Below, in pieces: positions 25,066 to 34,457 of a stretch of DNA of 64,000 nt. How positions within the stretch are numbered: the stretch's first letter is position 1; the number at the start of each line of letters is the position of its first letter. The notes beneath the pieces are model-generated. The model was not told the DNA's origin and made no database searches. It worked only from the letters and a program-made list of their open reading frames with translations. The DNA comes from Microbulbifer donghaiensis (GTDB taxonomy: Bacteria > Pseudomonadota > Gammaproteobacteria > Pseudomonadales > Cellvibrionaceae): the NCBI RefSeq assembly GCF_900129095.1, contig NZ_FQVA01000004.1, forward strand, positions 62,001 to 126,000, written 5' to 3'. Made by a program: the position numbers and the translations under genes.

Positions 25066-27309
25066 TTAATTGGTAATTAGAAAAAGTTTGGCCCGGCCGC
25101 TAAAGGCGTAGTTAATGCCGCGGTATTCGAACGAACTTTCTGTCGATGCTGAGGCAACTGGATTGCGGTTGAATGCCAGCAGTTGCGTGGCACCAGCGTT
25201 GCTTTCGATCGCCACCAGTTCGATATCGCCAATCTTTTTGTGGTCCAGCTCGCGCACCTTACTTTCCGCCTCAAGTGTGAATTCCTGTGCGGGGTTGTAC
25301 TCGCCGTGGGGCTCCAAGACACTGACAAAGGTGTGCTCGCGCACCTTGTTGCGTCGGGCGATAAAGGATTTCTCTGCGCGCAGGTTGAAGTGGGGGTCGT
25401 TGGCGCCGAGTTCAGTAAACAGAATTTCGGTGTTGCCATCTACCAGGCTGGACTGGGTGTAGAAGCGGCCGTTGTCATTGAGCCAGGTAATCTGGGTAAG
25501 ACCGGAATCCGGTTTGCTGCGTGCCTTTAGCCACAGGTGCTGGTAGCCGTTGCCTTTGCCCAGGGCGGAAATACTGTCGGTAAATCCGCGCAGGTCAAAA
25601 CTGGTGTCTACCAGTTGCCCGTTATAGTGTACCGGCAGGTCCAGTTGGTGTGGTTTTTCTGACTTAACATCAAACAGGTCAATGGCAAAAGTGCTGCCAT
25701 CGCCCGGACTGTTAACCAGTGCCATGGTGCGGGTCAGGGTTACGCCGGGGTAGGCGGAATCAATGTTCGCCGCACTGATTTTCACCTGGTTATCAGCGTG
25801 GAAAAACTGCAGTTTCGGGTGATGCCTGTTGGCGGACTTCAAATCGTTGTCGAAGTGAGAGGTCTCATCGACCACTACCGTGTTATGCGCTACCGTCTGT
25901 TTTGCCCAGGTCTCGTTTTCCGGCAGATAACGGCCACCGTTCTTGGATTCAACGTTCAGGAATCGCGCGGCGCCGTAGTCGGTAACGATCTCTGCACCGC
26001 GGTCGTAAAACTGCCAGCTGAGTTTGTCGAAATGGCCGTGCCCCATGCCCTGGGCGGCGGGCTTGAATATCAGAGCCTGGTCGCCATCCAGCTGCTGTCG
26101 CATGACCACAAGCGCACCTTCATTGCCGTCCTTGCCGTCGCGGAAGGCCATGGACTTGAACTGATACGGCTGCTGTTTGCCGGCGTCCAGGTCCTGGGCC
26201 ACTTTCAGACCGTCGCCTGTCAGCAGAATCCGGTCCTGCTGTGCCGCGATTTCCAGCAGCTGGGCATTTCCCGACTCCCCGTAGGCAGTGGCGACACCCA
26301 GAACCAACTCCGAGGTATCGATGCCCTTGCTCTTTATTGCGTCATTGATCGGGAAGAACAGACCGTTGTAGCTGAGCTGGATGGTGGTATCGATGGCCTT
26401 CATCACTATGCTATCGCGGTACTCGAAAATCCCCCGCTCCGGCTCGTTATTGTCGATGGCCTTGGCAAAGGTCACAAAGGGCATCAGCGCGTAGCGCTGG
26501 TAATAGGGGCCTTCATTGTAATAACCGTCCGGGGAGAACAGCGTGCTCAACTGGCGCAGGAAACCGCCCCTGCCGGATTTATCCAGATCCAGCAGCGCCT
26601 GCTCCACCCACTCCGGCTCGTCCAGCACGTAACCGGCCATACCCACGCCGGCGGTGAGCCAGGTGCCGTGGTTGTGTACCTTGTTGAAGGTCTCCGGAGA
26701 TTCAACGGAGAGAAACTTCACCACCGGACGCAGCGCGCCCCGCTCAATTTTTTCCGCTTCCGCATCAGTCAGTGAGGGGCGGATCAGATCGTAGGCTTGA
26801 ATGGTGTAGACCAGCCATACTGCCTCGTTCAGGCTTTGCCAGAACAATTTTCCGGGGTTTTTGGCTCCCGGGCGGCGCTTGGGATGCAGTGGCAGGGTGG
26901 GATATAAATCTGCATAGGCCAGCAGCATATCCCGCACCCGTTCGGCGTACTTCGGATTTTCGGTAATTTGATAAAGCACGCCGGCGTTGTACATCAGCTG
27001 GTAGTTTTTCTTATGCTGTTCGTGCGTGTAGCCGCCACCCGCATCCGCGGGTACGGGAACTGCAATCGGCGCCTGTAATGCCAGATCCACGGAGGATTGT
27101 GTGGACAGGAATGCTGCGCGAAACCGCCCGGGTTTTTCTACCGCTCCCTGCATAGCGTCGATATCTGCCGCACTGATCACCAGATTGGGGTGTTCTGCGG
27201 CGAATACAGACAGCGGCTTCACGGTCAGGGCGGCGGCCGATACGCCGGCCGCCAGCGCTATACATGTCGCGAGTGCGCTGCGTTTTTGGGGGACAGGATT
27301 GCCGAACAT
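25066..27309 (-). CDS. PL17 oligoalginate lyase (exo-type)
   Basis: PL17 enzymes cleave alginate oligomers from the end and release unsaturated monomers. The 747-aa protein has a signal peptide (to about residue 38), an alpha/alpha toroid starting PNLVISAADIDAMQ, and a heparinase II/III-like beta-sandwich. Known catalytic residues have counterparts: Asn213-His214 in KVHNHGTWLTAG, a Tyr in GYYNEGPYYQRY (about 269-270), and a His in MGHGHFDKLSW. The family match to Saccharophagus Alg17C is recognised from memory. It lies 21 bp after PL6 and 20 bp before kdgF. The ribosome binding site is weak, so translation may depend on coupling. Confidence 0.92.
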   Translation of the reverse strand: MFGNPVPQKRSALATCIALAAGVSAAALTVKPLSVFAAEHPNLVISAADIDAMQGAVEKPGRFRAAFLSTQSSVDLALQAPIAVPVPADAGGGYTHEQHKKNYQLMYNAGVLYQITENPKYAERVRDMLLAYADLYPTLPLHPKRRPGAKNPGKLFWQSLNEAVWLVYTIQAYDLIRPSLTDAEAEKIERGALRPVVKFLSVESPETFNKVHNHGTWLTAGVGMAGYVLDEPEWVEQALLDLDKSGRGGFLRQLSTLFSPDGYYNEGPYYQRYALMPFVTFAKAIDNNEPERGIFEYRDSIVMKAIDTTIQLSYNGLFFPINDAIKSKGIDTSELVLGVATAYGESGNAQLLEIAAQQDRILLTGDGLKVAQDLDAGKQQPYQFKSMAFRDGKDGNEGALVVMRQQLDGDQALIFKPAAQGMGHGHFDKLSWQFYDRGAEIVTDYGAARFLNVESKNGGRYLPENETWAKQTVAHNTVVVDETSHFDNDLKSANRHHPKLQFFHADNQVKISAANIDSAYPGVTLTRTMALVNSPGDGSTFAIDLFDVKSEKPHQLDLPVHYNGQLVDTSFDLRGFTDSISALGKGNGYQHLWLKARSKPDSGLTQITWLNDNGRFYTQSSLVDGNTEILFTELGANDPHFNLRAEKSFIARRNKVREHTFVSVLEPHGEYNPAQEFTLEAESKVRELDHKKIGDIELVAIESNAGATQLLAFNRNPVASASTESSFEYRGINYAFSGRAKLFLITN

Positions 27310-27330
27310 GATAATGGTTCTACGTTTTTA

Positions 27331-29601
27331 TCAGTTTTTGACTTCGTTGTTGGCAAGCACCGCGGTGTGCGGGCCTTCGGCTACCAGCTCCTTGACGCCC
27401 GGAAGCGGCGTCTTGAAAAACTGATTCCTGGCGATACGGGTAATCGGCTCGCCGACGGTATGCACCACCACGATGCCTGCGCTGTTTTCGATCCGATTGT
27501 CTCGGATATCGGTCACCTGTACACCGTGCAGCTTGATCAGCGCCTGCGCCTTGTTGCGCTTGCCTTCGCCGGACGCATGTACACTGTTGTGGCTGAATTC
27601 AAGATGCGGGCCGAAAGTGCTTTCATCGGTGCCGCCCCGGTAAAGATCCACCAGTGCACCCTGCACCTTGTTGAAGCTATTTCCGGAGACGGTCACGTAC
27701 TCCGCGTTGTAGATACCCAGGTCATCCTGCTCTTTATTGAGGCGCAGGAAATCGCCGGTGATATTTTCAAAAGTATTGCTTTTGATCGTGATGTCGTCGG
27801 CGAACGCACGGTTGCCGGAATCAAAAAAGTGGTAGGAGTGATTGGTATCCAGGTTTTCCACGCGGCTGTTCGTCATGGAAAAACGGTAGTTTTTCAGCAT
27901 GCCCCATACCGCGGTACGGATCAGGGTGTTGCCCGCGTTGTCCGGGCTGTTGGCCCCGGAAATCACCAGGCCATCCAGGGACAGGCTGCCGCCATCCACA
28001 ATTTCGAACATCACCGGGCGCTCACCGGTCAGGGTAACCTGGCCCGCTTTTTTCGCCTTGATGGTCAGGGTTTTGTCGATTTGCAGGCGCTTGCGCGCGT
28101 TGTAGGTACCCTTCTCCAGAACCAGGGTATCGCCATCGGAAGCGCTGGCGATGGCGTCGAACAGGGCGTCTTCACCAGGCCGCACGTTTATGGTTTCGCC
28201 GCTATTGAACGGAGTTGTGAGTTCGGACTTGGGATACCAGGAAACGCCAGTCATTTCCTTAGTGGTTACACGCAAATCCTTGCTTGCGCCTTTTTTCGCC
28301 GCCGCTTTATCGACCGGGTAGAGCAGGCCGTTCTCGGCGCGGCGCAGCTTTCCGATACCCTCGTCGATTCCGTCGTGGATCTTCCGATCCACAAACCCAT
28401 TGGACAGGTTGCCTTTGAAGGTAATACCGGAAATATCGTCGAACACGGAAAAGGGAGACTGGCCGTTCTCGGTATAGAAAATATTACCGGAAACGATGGA
28501 GTCTTGTGGTACGGCACTGCGCTCCTGGTCACTACCGGCGGCCAGGTGGATATGGTCCACATTAATAAAACTATTGTTGTCGATTCTCGCATTCACCACC
28601 CGGTGGTAGCGATTGATGGGAGAGTTGGGGACACCATTCATTACGGTGAACCCGCTCCCAAATCGATAGCCTGTGAGACCTTCGAGATAGTTATTGCGCA
28701 CGATCTGGTCTGCGTTGATCACGCGGATACCGCCGGTGTGATCCACACCGTTGCCCAGAAATACGTTGCCTTCAATCAGATTGCCGTTGCCGTGACGCAG
28801 AGTCAGGGTGCCGCGGGACTCATAGAAAGTGTTATTGCGCAGGATATTCTTGCCGGACTTGACGGAAATGATTTCCACTTCACCGTCGCGGCGATCGAAG
28901 AAGTTGTTTTCGACCACGGTCATGGAATCGGTCAGGGAATAATGGCTGGTGCCGATACGCAGTGATTCGCCACCGTTGGAACCCAGTGTTGGGCGCGGAC
29001 CGAAATAGTTGTGATCGATGCGGTGGTGATTTTCGCGGCTTTCCTCGCTGTCCAGGCGAACGGCGAGGGTCACACCCTTGTTGCGCTTGCCGGACAGATG
29101 GCTGTGATCGAAGCGGTTGTTCTTGCCGTAAATGCCCACCCAGTAGTCGGACTCCATACGTTCGGGCTTGCTGAAGTCCTCGATAACAATTTCGGTCACT
29201 CGGGAATTGTTGGCCAGATGCTGTTTGTTGCGGCGGAAGGCCACCACCTCGCTACTGGGCGAGTAACCATCTTTGAATACCAGTCCGGAAACGATCAGAT
29301 ACTCTCCGGCGAGCCGCAGGTTTGACTGGCCGGACAGAATCACTTTGCCTTTGTCCTGCGCTTTCAGCGTGATTGGGTTTTCTTTTTCCCCTTTTCCAGC
29401 GAACAAAATTTCAAAGTCGCGCCACACCCCGTTGGCCAGCACCACCGTATCCCCAGCCTCGAGACTTTTCGCCACCTCGGCGTATTCCTTTTGGTCTCCG
29501 ACCAGGTATTCCTCGGCCATGGCCTGGGTACAGAAAATGGAGGCCTGCCCGCATGTGAGCAGAGTTGCGGCCAGTAGGCGGTGGATTCCTGAAGCTCTCA
29601 T
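27331..29601 (-). CDS. PL6 alginate lyase (chondroitinase-B-like)
   Basis: This is a parallel beta-helix polysaccharide lyase of family 6, exported by a signal peptide that ends around FCTQAMA. It has about 756 residues. The central lyase helix carries VEIISVKSGKN (Lys about 248) and GTLTLRHGNGN (Arg about 269), the Brønsted base and acid of the family. A second right-handed helix follows (after about residue 470, with a DALFDAIASASDGDTLVLEKG repeat start), as in two-domain PL6 enzymes. ATG 29601 is preferred; a GTG two codons earlier is possible and neither has a clear ribosome binding site. It is the promoter-proximal gene of the six-gene catabolic operon. Confidence 0.92.
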   Translation of the reverse strand: MRASGIHRLLAATLLTCGQASIFCTQAMAEEYLVGDQKEYAEVAKSLEAGDTVVLANGVWRDFEILFAGKGEKENPITLKAQDKGKVILSGQSNLRLAGEYLIVSGLVFKDGYSPSSEVVAFRRNKQHLANNSRVTEIVIEDFSKPERMESDYWVGIYGKNNRFDHSHLSGKRNKGVTLAVRLDSEESRENHHRIDHNYFGPRPTLGSNGGESLRIGTSHYSLTDSMTVVENNFFDRRDGEVEIISVKSGKNILRNNTFYESRGTLTLRHGNGNLIEGNVFLGNGVDHTGGIRVINADQIVRNNYLEGLTGYRFGSGFTVMNGVPNSPINRYHRVVNARIDNNSFINVDHIHLAAGSDQERSAVPQDSIVSGNIFYTENGQSPFSVFDDISGITFKGNLSNGFVDRKIHDGIDEGIGKLRRAENGLLYPVDKAAAKKGASKDLRVTTKEMTGVSWYPKSELTTPFNSGETINVRPGEDALFDAIASASDGDTLVLEKGTYNARKRLQIDKTLTIKAKKAGQVTLTGERPVMFEIVDGGSLSLDGLVISGANSPDNAGNTLIRTAVWGMLKNYRFSMTNSRVENLDTNHSYHFFDSGNRAFADDITIKSNTFENITGDFLRLNKEQDDLGIYNAEYVTVSGNSFNKVQGALVDLYRGGTDESTFGPHLEFSHNSVHASGEGKRNKAQALIKLHGVQVTDIRDNRIENSAGIVVVHTVGEPITRIARNQFFKTPLPGVKELVAEGPHTAVLANNEVKN

Positions 29602-30035
29602 GATCACTTGGACTGTTCTCGCTGGGATTTTTTGTGCCGCGGCTTGTGCAACTCAAAGCACCAAAAAGGCGCATATAAGGTGCCGAGGATTTATTGTAGG
29701 GGCAGCGTAAATTGGTAAAAAGGCTGTGTCAACCAATTTGACTAACCAGTTGTCGTGAAAGATGTTCCAATTTGGTGCAAAAAGGGGGTTGGCTTGCGGT
29801 GATGCACAAAAAGTGATCAGGGGTCAGTCCAAAATGTGAAGATTTTCTGAAAATTGGTTGACTGTATGGTTGGTGGGTGAGAGTTTGTGCTGGCCAGATC
29901 GCGGGCAGCCGGCCAATTCGGTTGTCACTGGTCAAATAGCTGATAAGAAAAACCGCGATGTGAGAAAAGAAAGGTGCGCCACAAGGGGGTGCGCCTTGTT
30001 AATATCAATATGCGCAGACTTCCTTGGGGGTAATC
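29602..30035. promoter_or_regulatory. divergent promoter region with clustered AATTGGT half-sites
   Basis: This 434-bp gap separates the PL6 operon (minus) from the second receptor (plus). No gene is visible. Half-sites include AAATTGGTAA (29709-29718) facing AACCAATTT (29731-29739), TAACCAGTT (29744), CCAATTTGG (about 29768), AAATTGGTTG (29851-29860), TATGGTTGGT (about 29865) and GGCCAATTCGGTTG (29911). A weak stem AAGGTGCGCC / GGTGCGCCTT lies at about 29981-29998. The density suggests one regulator controls both directions. The receptor ribosome binding site GGGGG is at 30026-30030. Confidence 0.55.
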
Positions 30036-33000
30036 ATGCGTAATAATAATAAAGGCGTAGATGTAATGGCGTTGGAGAGAAGCTCTAAAGAGGGTGGCTT
30101 TGCCGAAAAAGGCTTCAAAAAGTCACTTCTGGTAAGTGCGATAGCGGCGGTGTCATATATGGGTGTCGCGCATGCACAGGAAACGGGCGGCAACGAAGCT
30201 GCAGGGGGGGTGGAAGAGGTCGTTGTTACCGGTACCCGCGCCACCATTCAATCCACCATCGATATCAAGCGTAATTCCGTTACCATCGTCGACGGCCTTT
30301 CCGCCAGCGAAATTGGTGAGCTGCCGGCGCTGTCCATCGGTGAAGCCTTGGAGTCCGTCACCGGTGCCTCATCCCATCGCGAAAATGGCGGTGCTACCGA
30401 AATCTCCATCCGCGGCATGGGTCCCTACCTGAGCGCAACCACTTTTAATGGTCGTTCCGCCACCAACGGTAGTGGCGACCGCTCGGTAAACTTCTCCCAG
30501 TTCCCCTCCGAGCTGATGAACAAGGTCGCTATCCGCAAGACTCAGGACGCCAGCCTGATTGAAGGAGGTGTGGCCGGTTTGATCGAGCTGGAGACCCTGA
30601 AGCCGCTGGAGTATGGCCAGCAGCGCATCCAGATTGATACCAAGGCCAACTTCAACCCGAACCAGTCTAATATCGACGATCCCATGGCCGGTGATCTCGG
30701 TTTCCGTGGCACAGCCAGCTATGTGGACCAGTTTGAGTTTGATAATGGCATGGCGTTCGGTGTCTCCCTGGGTTACCAGAAGAGCGACATCTCCCAGCCG
30801 GAATCCGAGATGCGTTCCTCCAGCCCCAGTGGCACTTCCCTCTACGCGTGTTTGAATGATCCGAGCAATACCAATGAAGGTTTTTACCGCGGTTCCAGCG
30901 GTGATTGTGAGGATCAGATCGATGGCTCCAGCAATCAGGGTTACATCACAAGCGTAGATCCCGATACTGGAAAAGCAGTTAGTGATGGCACCGCCTTTGC
31001 GTTTGCGCCTAGCTCCAATGGCTATCGCCAGAACGACACTTCCGACGAGCGCGATTCCATATTCGTGGCGCTGCAATTCCAGCCCAACGACAGGACCGAT
31101 ATCAATTTCGACCTGCAGCAGTCCGAGCGTGTGCAGGCGGAGCAGCGCCACGATCTGAACTTCGCCAATATGAAGCGCGTGACCCCGGGTGTTACCGCTG
31201 AATCCTTGGTGGTGTCCGACACCGGTACCGTACTGAACTGGGCTGGTGAGACCGCGATCGAATCCAACAGTGAGTTGTATTCCCGCACAGAGGACTATCT
31301 GGGCTACGGGTTGAATGTTTCCTACGCTTTCACCGACAACCTGACCGTTTCCGCGGACTACTCTTTCTCTGAGACGACACGCGAAGAGCTGCAGATTTCA
31401 GTGCGTACTCAGTCTGACAACGACGATATTTTCGGTGAGGATTCCAACTACCGTCCCATGGTTCAGTGGGATATGGACTCCGGAATCCGCCAGTACACGG
31501 TTGCCGATTTTGACGTAACCGATCGCACCCTGTTCTCCGACTCTTACCGTACTCGTATCGATAACGATGTAGATCGTCGCAATAGCAATGAAGCTTTCCG
31601 CACCGATTTCGATCTGCGCCTGGACGGCGACTTGATTACCGCCGTTCGCGGTGGTCTGCGTTTCTCCGAGCTGGAATACGTAGATCTGGGTGCGGCACGT
31701 GATGAATTCAGCATCAGCCGTGGTTCCGAGGCGGGTGCTGCTGCTATTGCCGAAATCAACAACAGTTGTGCGGTTGCTTTCCCGGAAAGCGATTTCATGA
31801 GCGCCGAGAGCAGCGGTAGCCTCGTCACCATGGTGGACGAGAATGGTAACGTGACCGGCAGAACTAACGAGTGGGCCACCTTCGATACCCAGTGTGTAAC
31901 CGACATGATCCTGGCTTATGCGGGAGAAGGTTTTGCATATCCGGAACTGGAAGACGTGAGTGCAGGCGTCACGGATGTGACCGAAACCACCACAGCTGCC
32001 TATGTAATGGCGGACTTCGACAGCTCCCTGGCTGGTACCCCGGTACACGGTAATGTTGGTGTGCGCGTGGTGCAGACCGAAGTGGAGTCCGTGGGCTACC
32101 GTACGCCCTACACCATCACCACCAACGATGATGGCACTTACTCCATGGATGAGATCGAAGGTGCGGATCTTGAGCGTGTAACTGCCGGCGGTGACTACAC
32201 CGAAGTACTGCCGAGTTTGAACCTGGTCGCCGATGTGGCGGAAGACGTATTGGTGCGCGGCGCAGTCTATCGCGGCCTGTCCCGCCCGGATCCGTCTGAC
32301 CTGGGCTACAAGCGCGCATTCGACACCAATGGCTCCGACGATATCGTCGATATCGCCGATCTGCTGGATGGTGTGGATGGTGACGGCAACCCAAACATGC
32401 AGCCGCTGACTTCATGGAACTTCGATACCGCCATCGAGTGGTACCCGAATGACGACACCATGCTGGCGTTTGGCGTGTACCACAAGCGCTTCCAGGGTGG
32501 CTTCGAAACCGCGCTGGTTACCGAGACTTTCCAGGTAGACGGCCAAACCATTCCGGCTGATTTTGCCATCACGCGCACCGATGATGATACTAGCAAGTTG
32601 ACCGGCTTTGAAGTAACTGGCACCCACCGTTTCTCCTATCTGCCGGGTTACCTGAGCGGCCTGGGTGTGAAAGCGAGCTACAACTACGCCGACTCGGACT
32701 TCGAGTTTGAAGACAGCCTGTACGGCGACTCTGTAGTGCTGGATGAAAGCGGTAATGCGGTGTCCGAGAAAATCGGCATCATTGCTCCGGGCAATATCCC
32801 CGGCTTTTCCGAGAATGTATTCTCCGGTCAACTGTATTACCAGATCGGCGATCTCGACACGAGCCTGATCTACAAGTACCGCAGCGAGTACTTCCAGCCC
32901 TACACCGGCAATGGCACCCGCCTGCGCTACGTGGGTGACGTAGGTGTCTGGGAAGCGCGCGCATCCTACCAGCTCACCGACAATGTGAAGTTGAGTCTCG

Positions 33001-33116
33001 AAGCTATCAATCTGTTTGACGAGCCTAAGAAGCAGTACTTTTTTACCCGCGATAACCTGGGTGAGCTGAACAGCTACGGTCCGCGCGTCTTCCTGGGGCT
33101 AAAAGCGAAGTTCTAA
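30036..33116 (+). CDS. TonB-dependent receptor, probably for alginate oligosaccharides
   Basis: This is a 1026-aa outer-membrane receptor. The cleavable signal is long and unusual, with a charged 30-residue n-region before SLLVSAIAAVSYMGVAHA. The TonB box is VEEVVVTGTRATI; the plug shows GELPALSIGEALESVTGASS and EISIRGMGPYLSATTFNGR. The barrel ends LGLKAKF with the C-terminal Phe. Two acidic tracts (DGVDGDGNPN and others) suggest calcium or oligouronate contacts, a guess only. The start is ATG 30036 after GGGGG; an internal ATG at 30066 would give a shorter signal. It is divergent from the PL6 operon. Confidence 0.88.
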   Translation: MRNNNKGVDVMALERSSKEGGFAEKGFKKSLLVSAIAAVSYMGVAHAQETGGNEAAGGVEEVVVTGTRATIQSTIDIKRNSVTIVDGLSASEIGELPALSIGEALESVTGASSHRENGGATEISIRGMGPYLSATTFNGRSATNGSGDRSVNFSQFPSELMNKVAIRKTQDASLIEGGVAGLIELETLKPLEYGQQRIQIDTKANFNPNQSNIDDPMAGDLGFRGTASYVDQFEFDNGMAFGVSLGYQKSDISQPESEMRSSSPSGTSLYACLNDPSNTNEGFYRGSSGDCEDQIDGSSNQGYITSVDPDTGKAVSDGTAFAFAPSSNGYRQNDTSDERDSIFVALQFQPNDRTDINFDLQQSERVQAEQRHDLNFANMKRVTPGVTAESLVVSDTGTVLNWAGETAIESNSELYSRTEDYLGYGLNVSYAFTDNLTVSADYSFSETTREELQISVRTQSDNDDIFGEDSNYRPMVQWDMDSGIRQYTVADFDVTDRTLFSDSYRTRIDNDVDRRNSNEAFRTDFDLRLDGDLITAVRGGLRFSELEYVDLGAARDEFSISRGSEAGAAAIAEINNSCAVAFPESDFMSAESSGSLVTMVDENGNVTGRTNEWATFDTQCVTDMILAYAGEGFAYPELEDVSAGVTDVTETTTAAYVMADFDSSLAGTPVHGNVGVRVVQTEVESVGYRTPYTITTNDDGTYSMDEIEGADLERVTAGGDYTEVLPSLNLVADVAEDVLVRGAVYRGLSRPDPSDLGYKRAFDTNGSDDIVDIADLLDGVDGDGNPNMQPLTSWNFDTAIEWYPNDDTMLAFGVYHKRFQGGFETALVTETFQVDGQTIPADFAITRTDDDTSKLTGFEVTGTHRFSYLPGYLSGLGVKASYNYADSDFEFEDSLYGDSVVLDESGNAVSEKIGIIAPGNIPGFSENVFSGQLYYQIGDLDTSLIYKYRSEYFQPYTGNGTRLRYVGDVGVWEARASYQLTDNVKLSLEAINLFDEPKKQYFFTRDNLGELNSYGPRVFLGLKAKF

Positions 33117-33133
33117 ACAGCGTCTGCCTGGTT

Positions 33134-33198
33134 GTTGAAGCGTACTGCCCGTCAGTGCGTTTCAACAGGGGAGGGGCGTTGTATGCAATCCCCTCCCC
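33134..33198 (+). terminator. two adjacent hairpins after the receptor gene
   Basis: The first stem, 33134-33147 / 33153-33166, has 14 bp with two wobbles. The second, 33168-33176 / 33190-33198, is a perfect 9-bp GGGGAGGGG / CCCCTCCCC stem. Neither is followed by a T-run; they may protect the mRNA 3' end. Confidence 0.45.
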
Positions 33199-33297
33199 AC
33201 AATGAATGCGGGCCTAAGCGAGTTTGCAAAGGCCTGCCAGCTCAGTTTGTTTGATTGTCTCTTCTCCAGAGATGGGCTTCCCCGCCCGAAACTTTAT

Positions 33298-33320
33298 GCC
33301 CGCCCCATGCGGGCTTTTTT
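33298..33320 (+). terminator. intrinsic terminator, plus strand
   Basis: A perfect 6-bp stem GCCCGC / GCGGGC with a CCCAT loop is followed by six T residues. It lies 181 bp after the receptor stop and probably ends that transcript. Confidence 0.8.
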
Positions 33321-33346
33321 GCGTCGGTGTGTTGTGGTGAGGGCAA

Positions 33347-33395
33347 TAAAAAAACCATCGGGCTGTATTTGTAAAAACAGCCGGATGGTCTTTTA
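33347..33395 (-). terminator. terminator of the GntR regulator gene (possibly bidirectional)
   Basis: Stem 33354-33366 / 33377-33389 has 13 bp with one mismatch. On the minus strand it is followed by seven T residues (the A-run at 33347-33353), which makes it a good terminator for the regulator that stops at 33412. On the plus strand only four T follow. Confidence 0.82.
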
Positions 33396-33411
33396 GGGGG
33401 CGGACTGGAGA

Positions 33412-34188
33412 TTAAATGCCGGCGCCTTCTCCCAGACGGTCGATGGAAAAGCGCTTGCGCCGCTCGGAAACTTCCTTGCGTACGACCTCAACGGCCTTTG
33501 CCTCGGAAGCATCGTGCAGGGCGTTTAGTGATCGGCTGAAGTGCAGGCGCATAGCGCGGCGCGCCGCACAGGCGTCGCGATTTTCCAGCGCCTGCAAAAT
33601 GGCCTTGTGTTCGGCGAGGCGTTTCTGGCCATCTTTTTTGCACACGGACTTGTGCACTGACTGAATATCCGGAGAGTGTTCTTGAATATCCCAGAGCCTG
33701 TTGATAGAGCTCATCAGAACTCGATTGTTGGTCGCGCGGGATATCACTTCGTGAAACTTCCGGTCCGCGCGCTCGGAGGTCAGGTTGCCCTCCTCGTTTT
33801 CGCGCACCATATCCCGGTAGGCATTGCGCAGGTCTTCCAGCTGCTCCTCGGTGATCATGGTGGCGGCCAGCGCGGCCGCTTCACCTTCTACCAGCACGCG
33901 GGCTTCGGTGAGTTCGAACGGGCTGAAATCTTTGCTGTCTGCATAGGCGTTAACCGGCTCGATGACGTAAACACCGGACCCGGTTCGCACGGCTACCCTT
34001 CCCATTACTTCAAGGGCGATGATTGCTTCGCGGATGCTCGGGCGGCTCACTTCGAACATTTCCGACAGCTCACGCTCAGAGGGCAATCTTACACCGGGCG
34101 GGAACTCACCTCGATCCAGCAATGCCAGCATCTTTTCCACAACCTGCTGGTATATACGGCGGCCACTAGGCGTATGGTCGAGCTTCAT
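33412..34188 (-). CDS. FadR/UxuR-type GntR family transcriptional regulator
   Basis: This is a 258-aa regulator. The N-terminal winged helix (about residues 8-75) reads YQQVVEKMLALLDRGEFPPG, then SERELSEMFEVSRPSIREAI, the GntR recognition region. The C-terminal FCD ligand-binding domain (about 90-235) contains the acidic and His positions (EVISRATNNRVL, LAEHKAILQALENRD) that bind a metal and an organic acid. It resembles regulators of hexuronate genes and is the only regulator in the alginate region, so it is probably the alginate repressor responding to a uronate or KDG-like intermediate. GGAGAG lies 5 nt before ATG 34188. Confidence 0.88.
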   Translation of the reverse strand: MKLDHTPSGRRIYQQVVEKMLALLDRGEFPPGVRLPSERELSEMFEVSRPSIREAIIALEVMGRVAVRTGSGVYVIEPVNAYADSKDFSPFELTEARVLVEGEAAALAATMITEEQLEDLRNAYRDMVRENEEGNLTSERADRKFHEVISRATNNRVLMSSINRLWDIQEHSPDIQSVHKSVCKKDGQKRLAEHKAILQALENRDACAARRAMRLHFSRSLNALHDASEAKAVEVVRKEVSERRKRFSIDRLGEGAGI

Positions 34189-34457
34189 TAAATCTCTCCG
34201 GCTACGAGATATAGGCCTCCAGAAGTCTATTATTCCGGACTTCCATGAAGTCGCAGGAATACCTGTCGGAAGCCCGAACTTGCAATGGGGGATGGTATCA
34301 CAATTGGTCTTACAGGCAATAGGTATTGGTATGATGGCTGGGGCTGATGGGTTCCGGGGTTAGAGGGGCCTTTATCGTCCGGGAAGCCTGCTGGATCGGG
34401 CGAATCGCAAGCCGGGGGCTGTGCCTGGCCGGGGCCGCACGCTGATGGTCGCCCCGC
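34189..34457. promoter_or_regulatory. upstream region of the GntR gene with two ATTGGT half-sites
   Basis: This gap contains the regulator promoter on the minus strand. CAATTGGTCT at about 34301-34310 and GGTATTGGTAT at about 34322-34332 resemble the half-sites at the two receptor promoters, suggesting autoregulation. The rest, up to the mmsB stop at 34458, is GC-rich without a recognisable feature. Confidence 0.45.

Noticed and set aside
25066..25080. AATTGGTAATTA at the PL17 3' end as an operator
   Set aside because: It lies within the last codons of PL17 (LITN) and the stop, inside the operon, so the match is likely chance.
33202..33396. 64-codon open frame after the second receptor
   Set aside because: It runs through two terminator hairpins and has no ribosome binding site or similarity.
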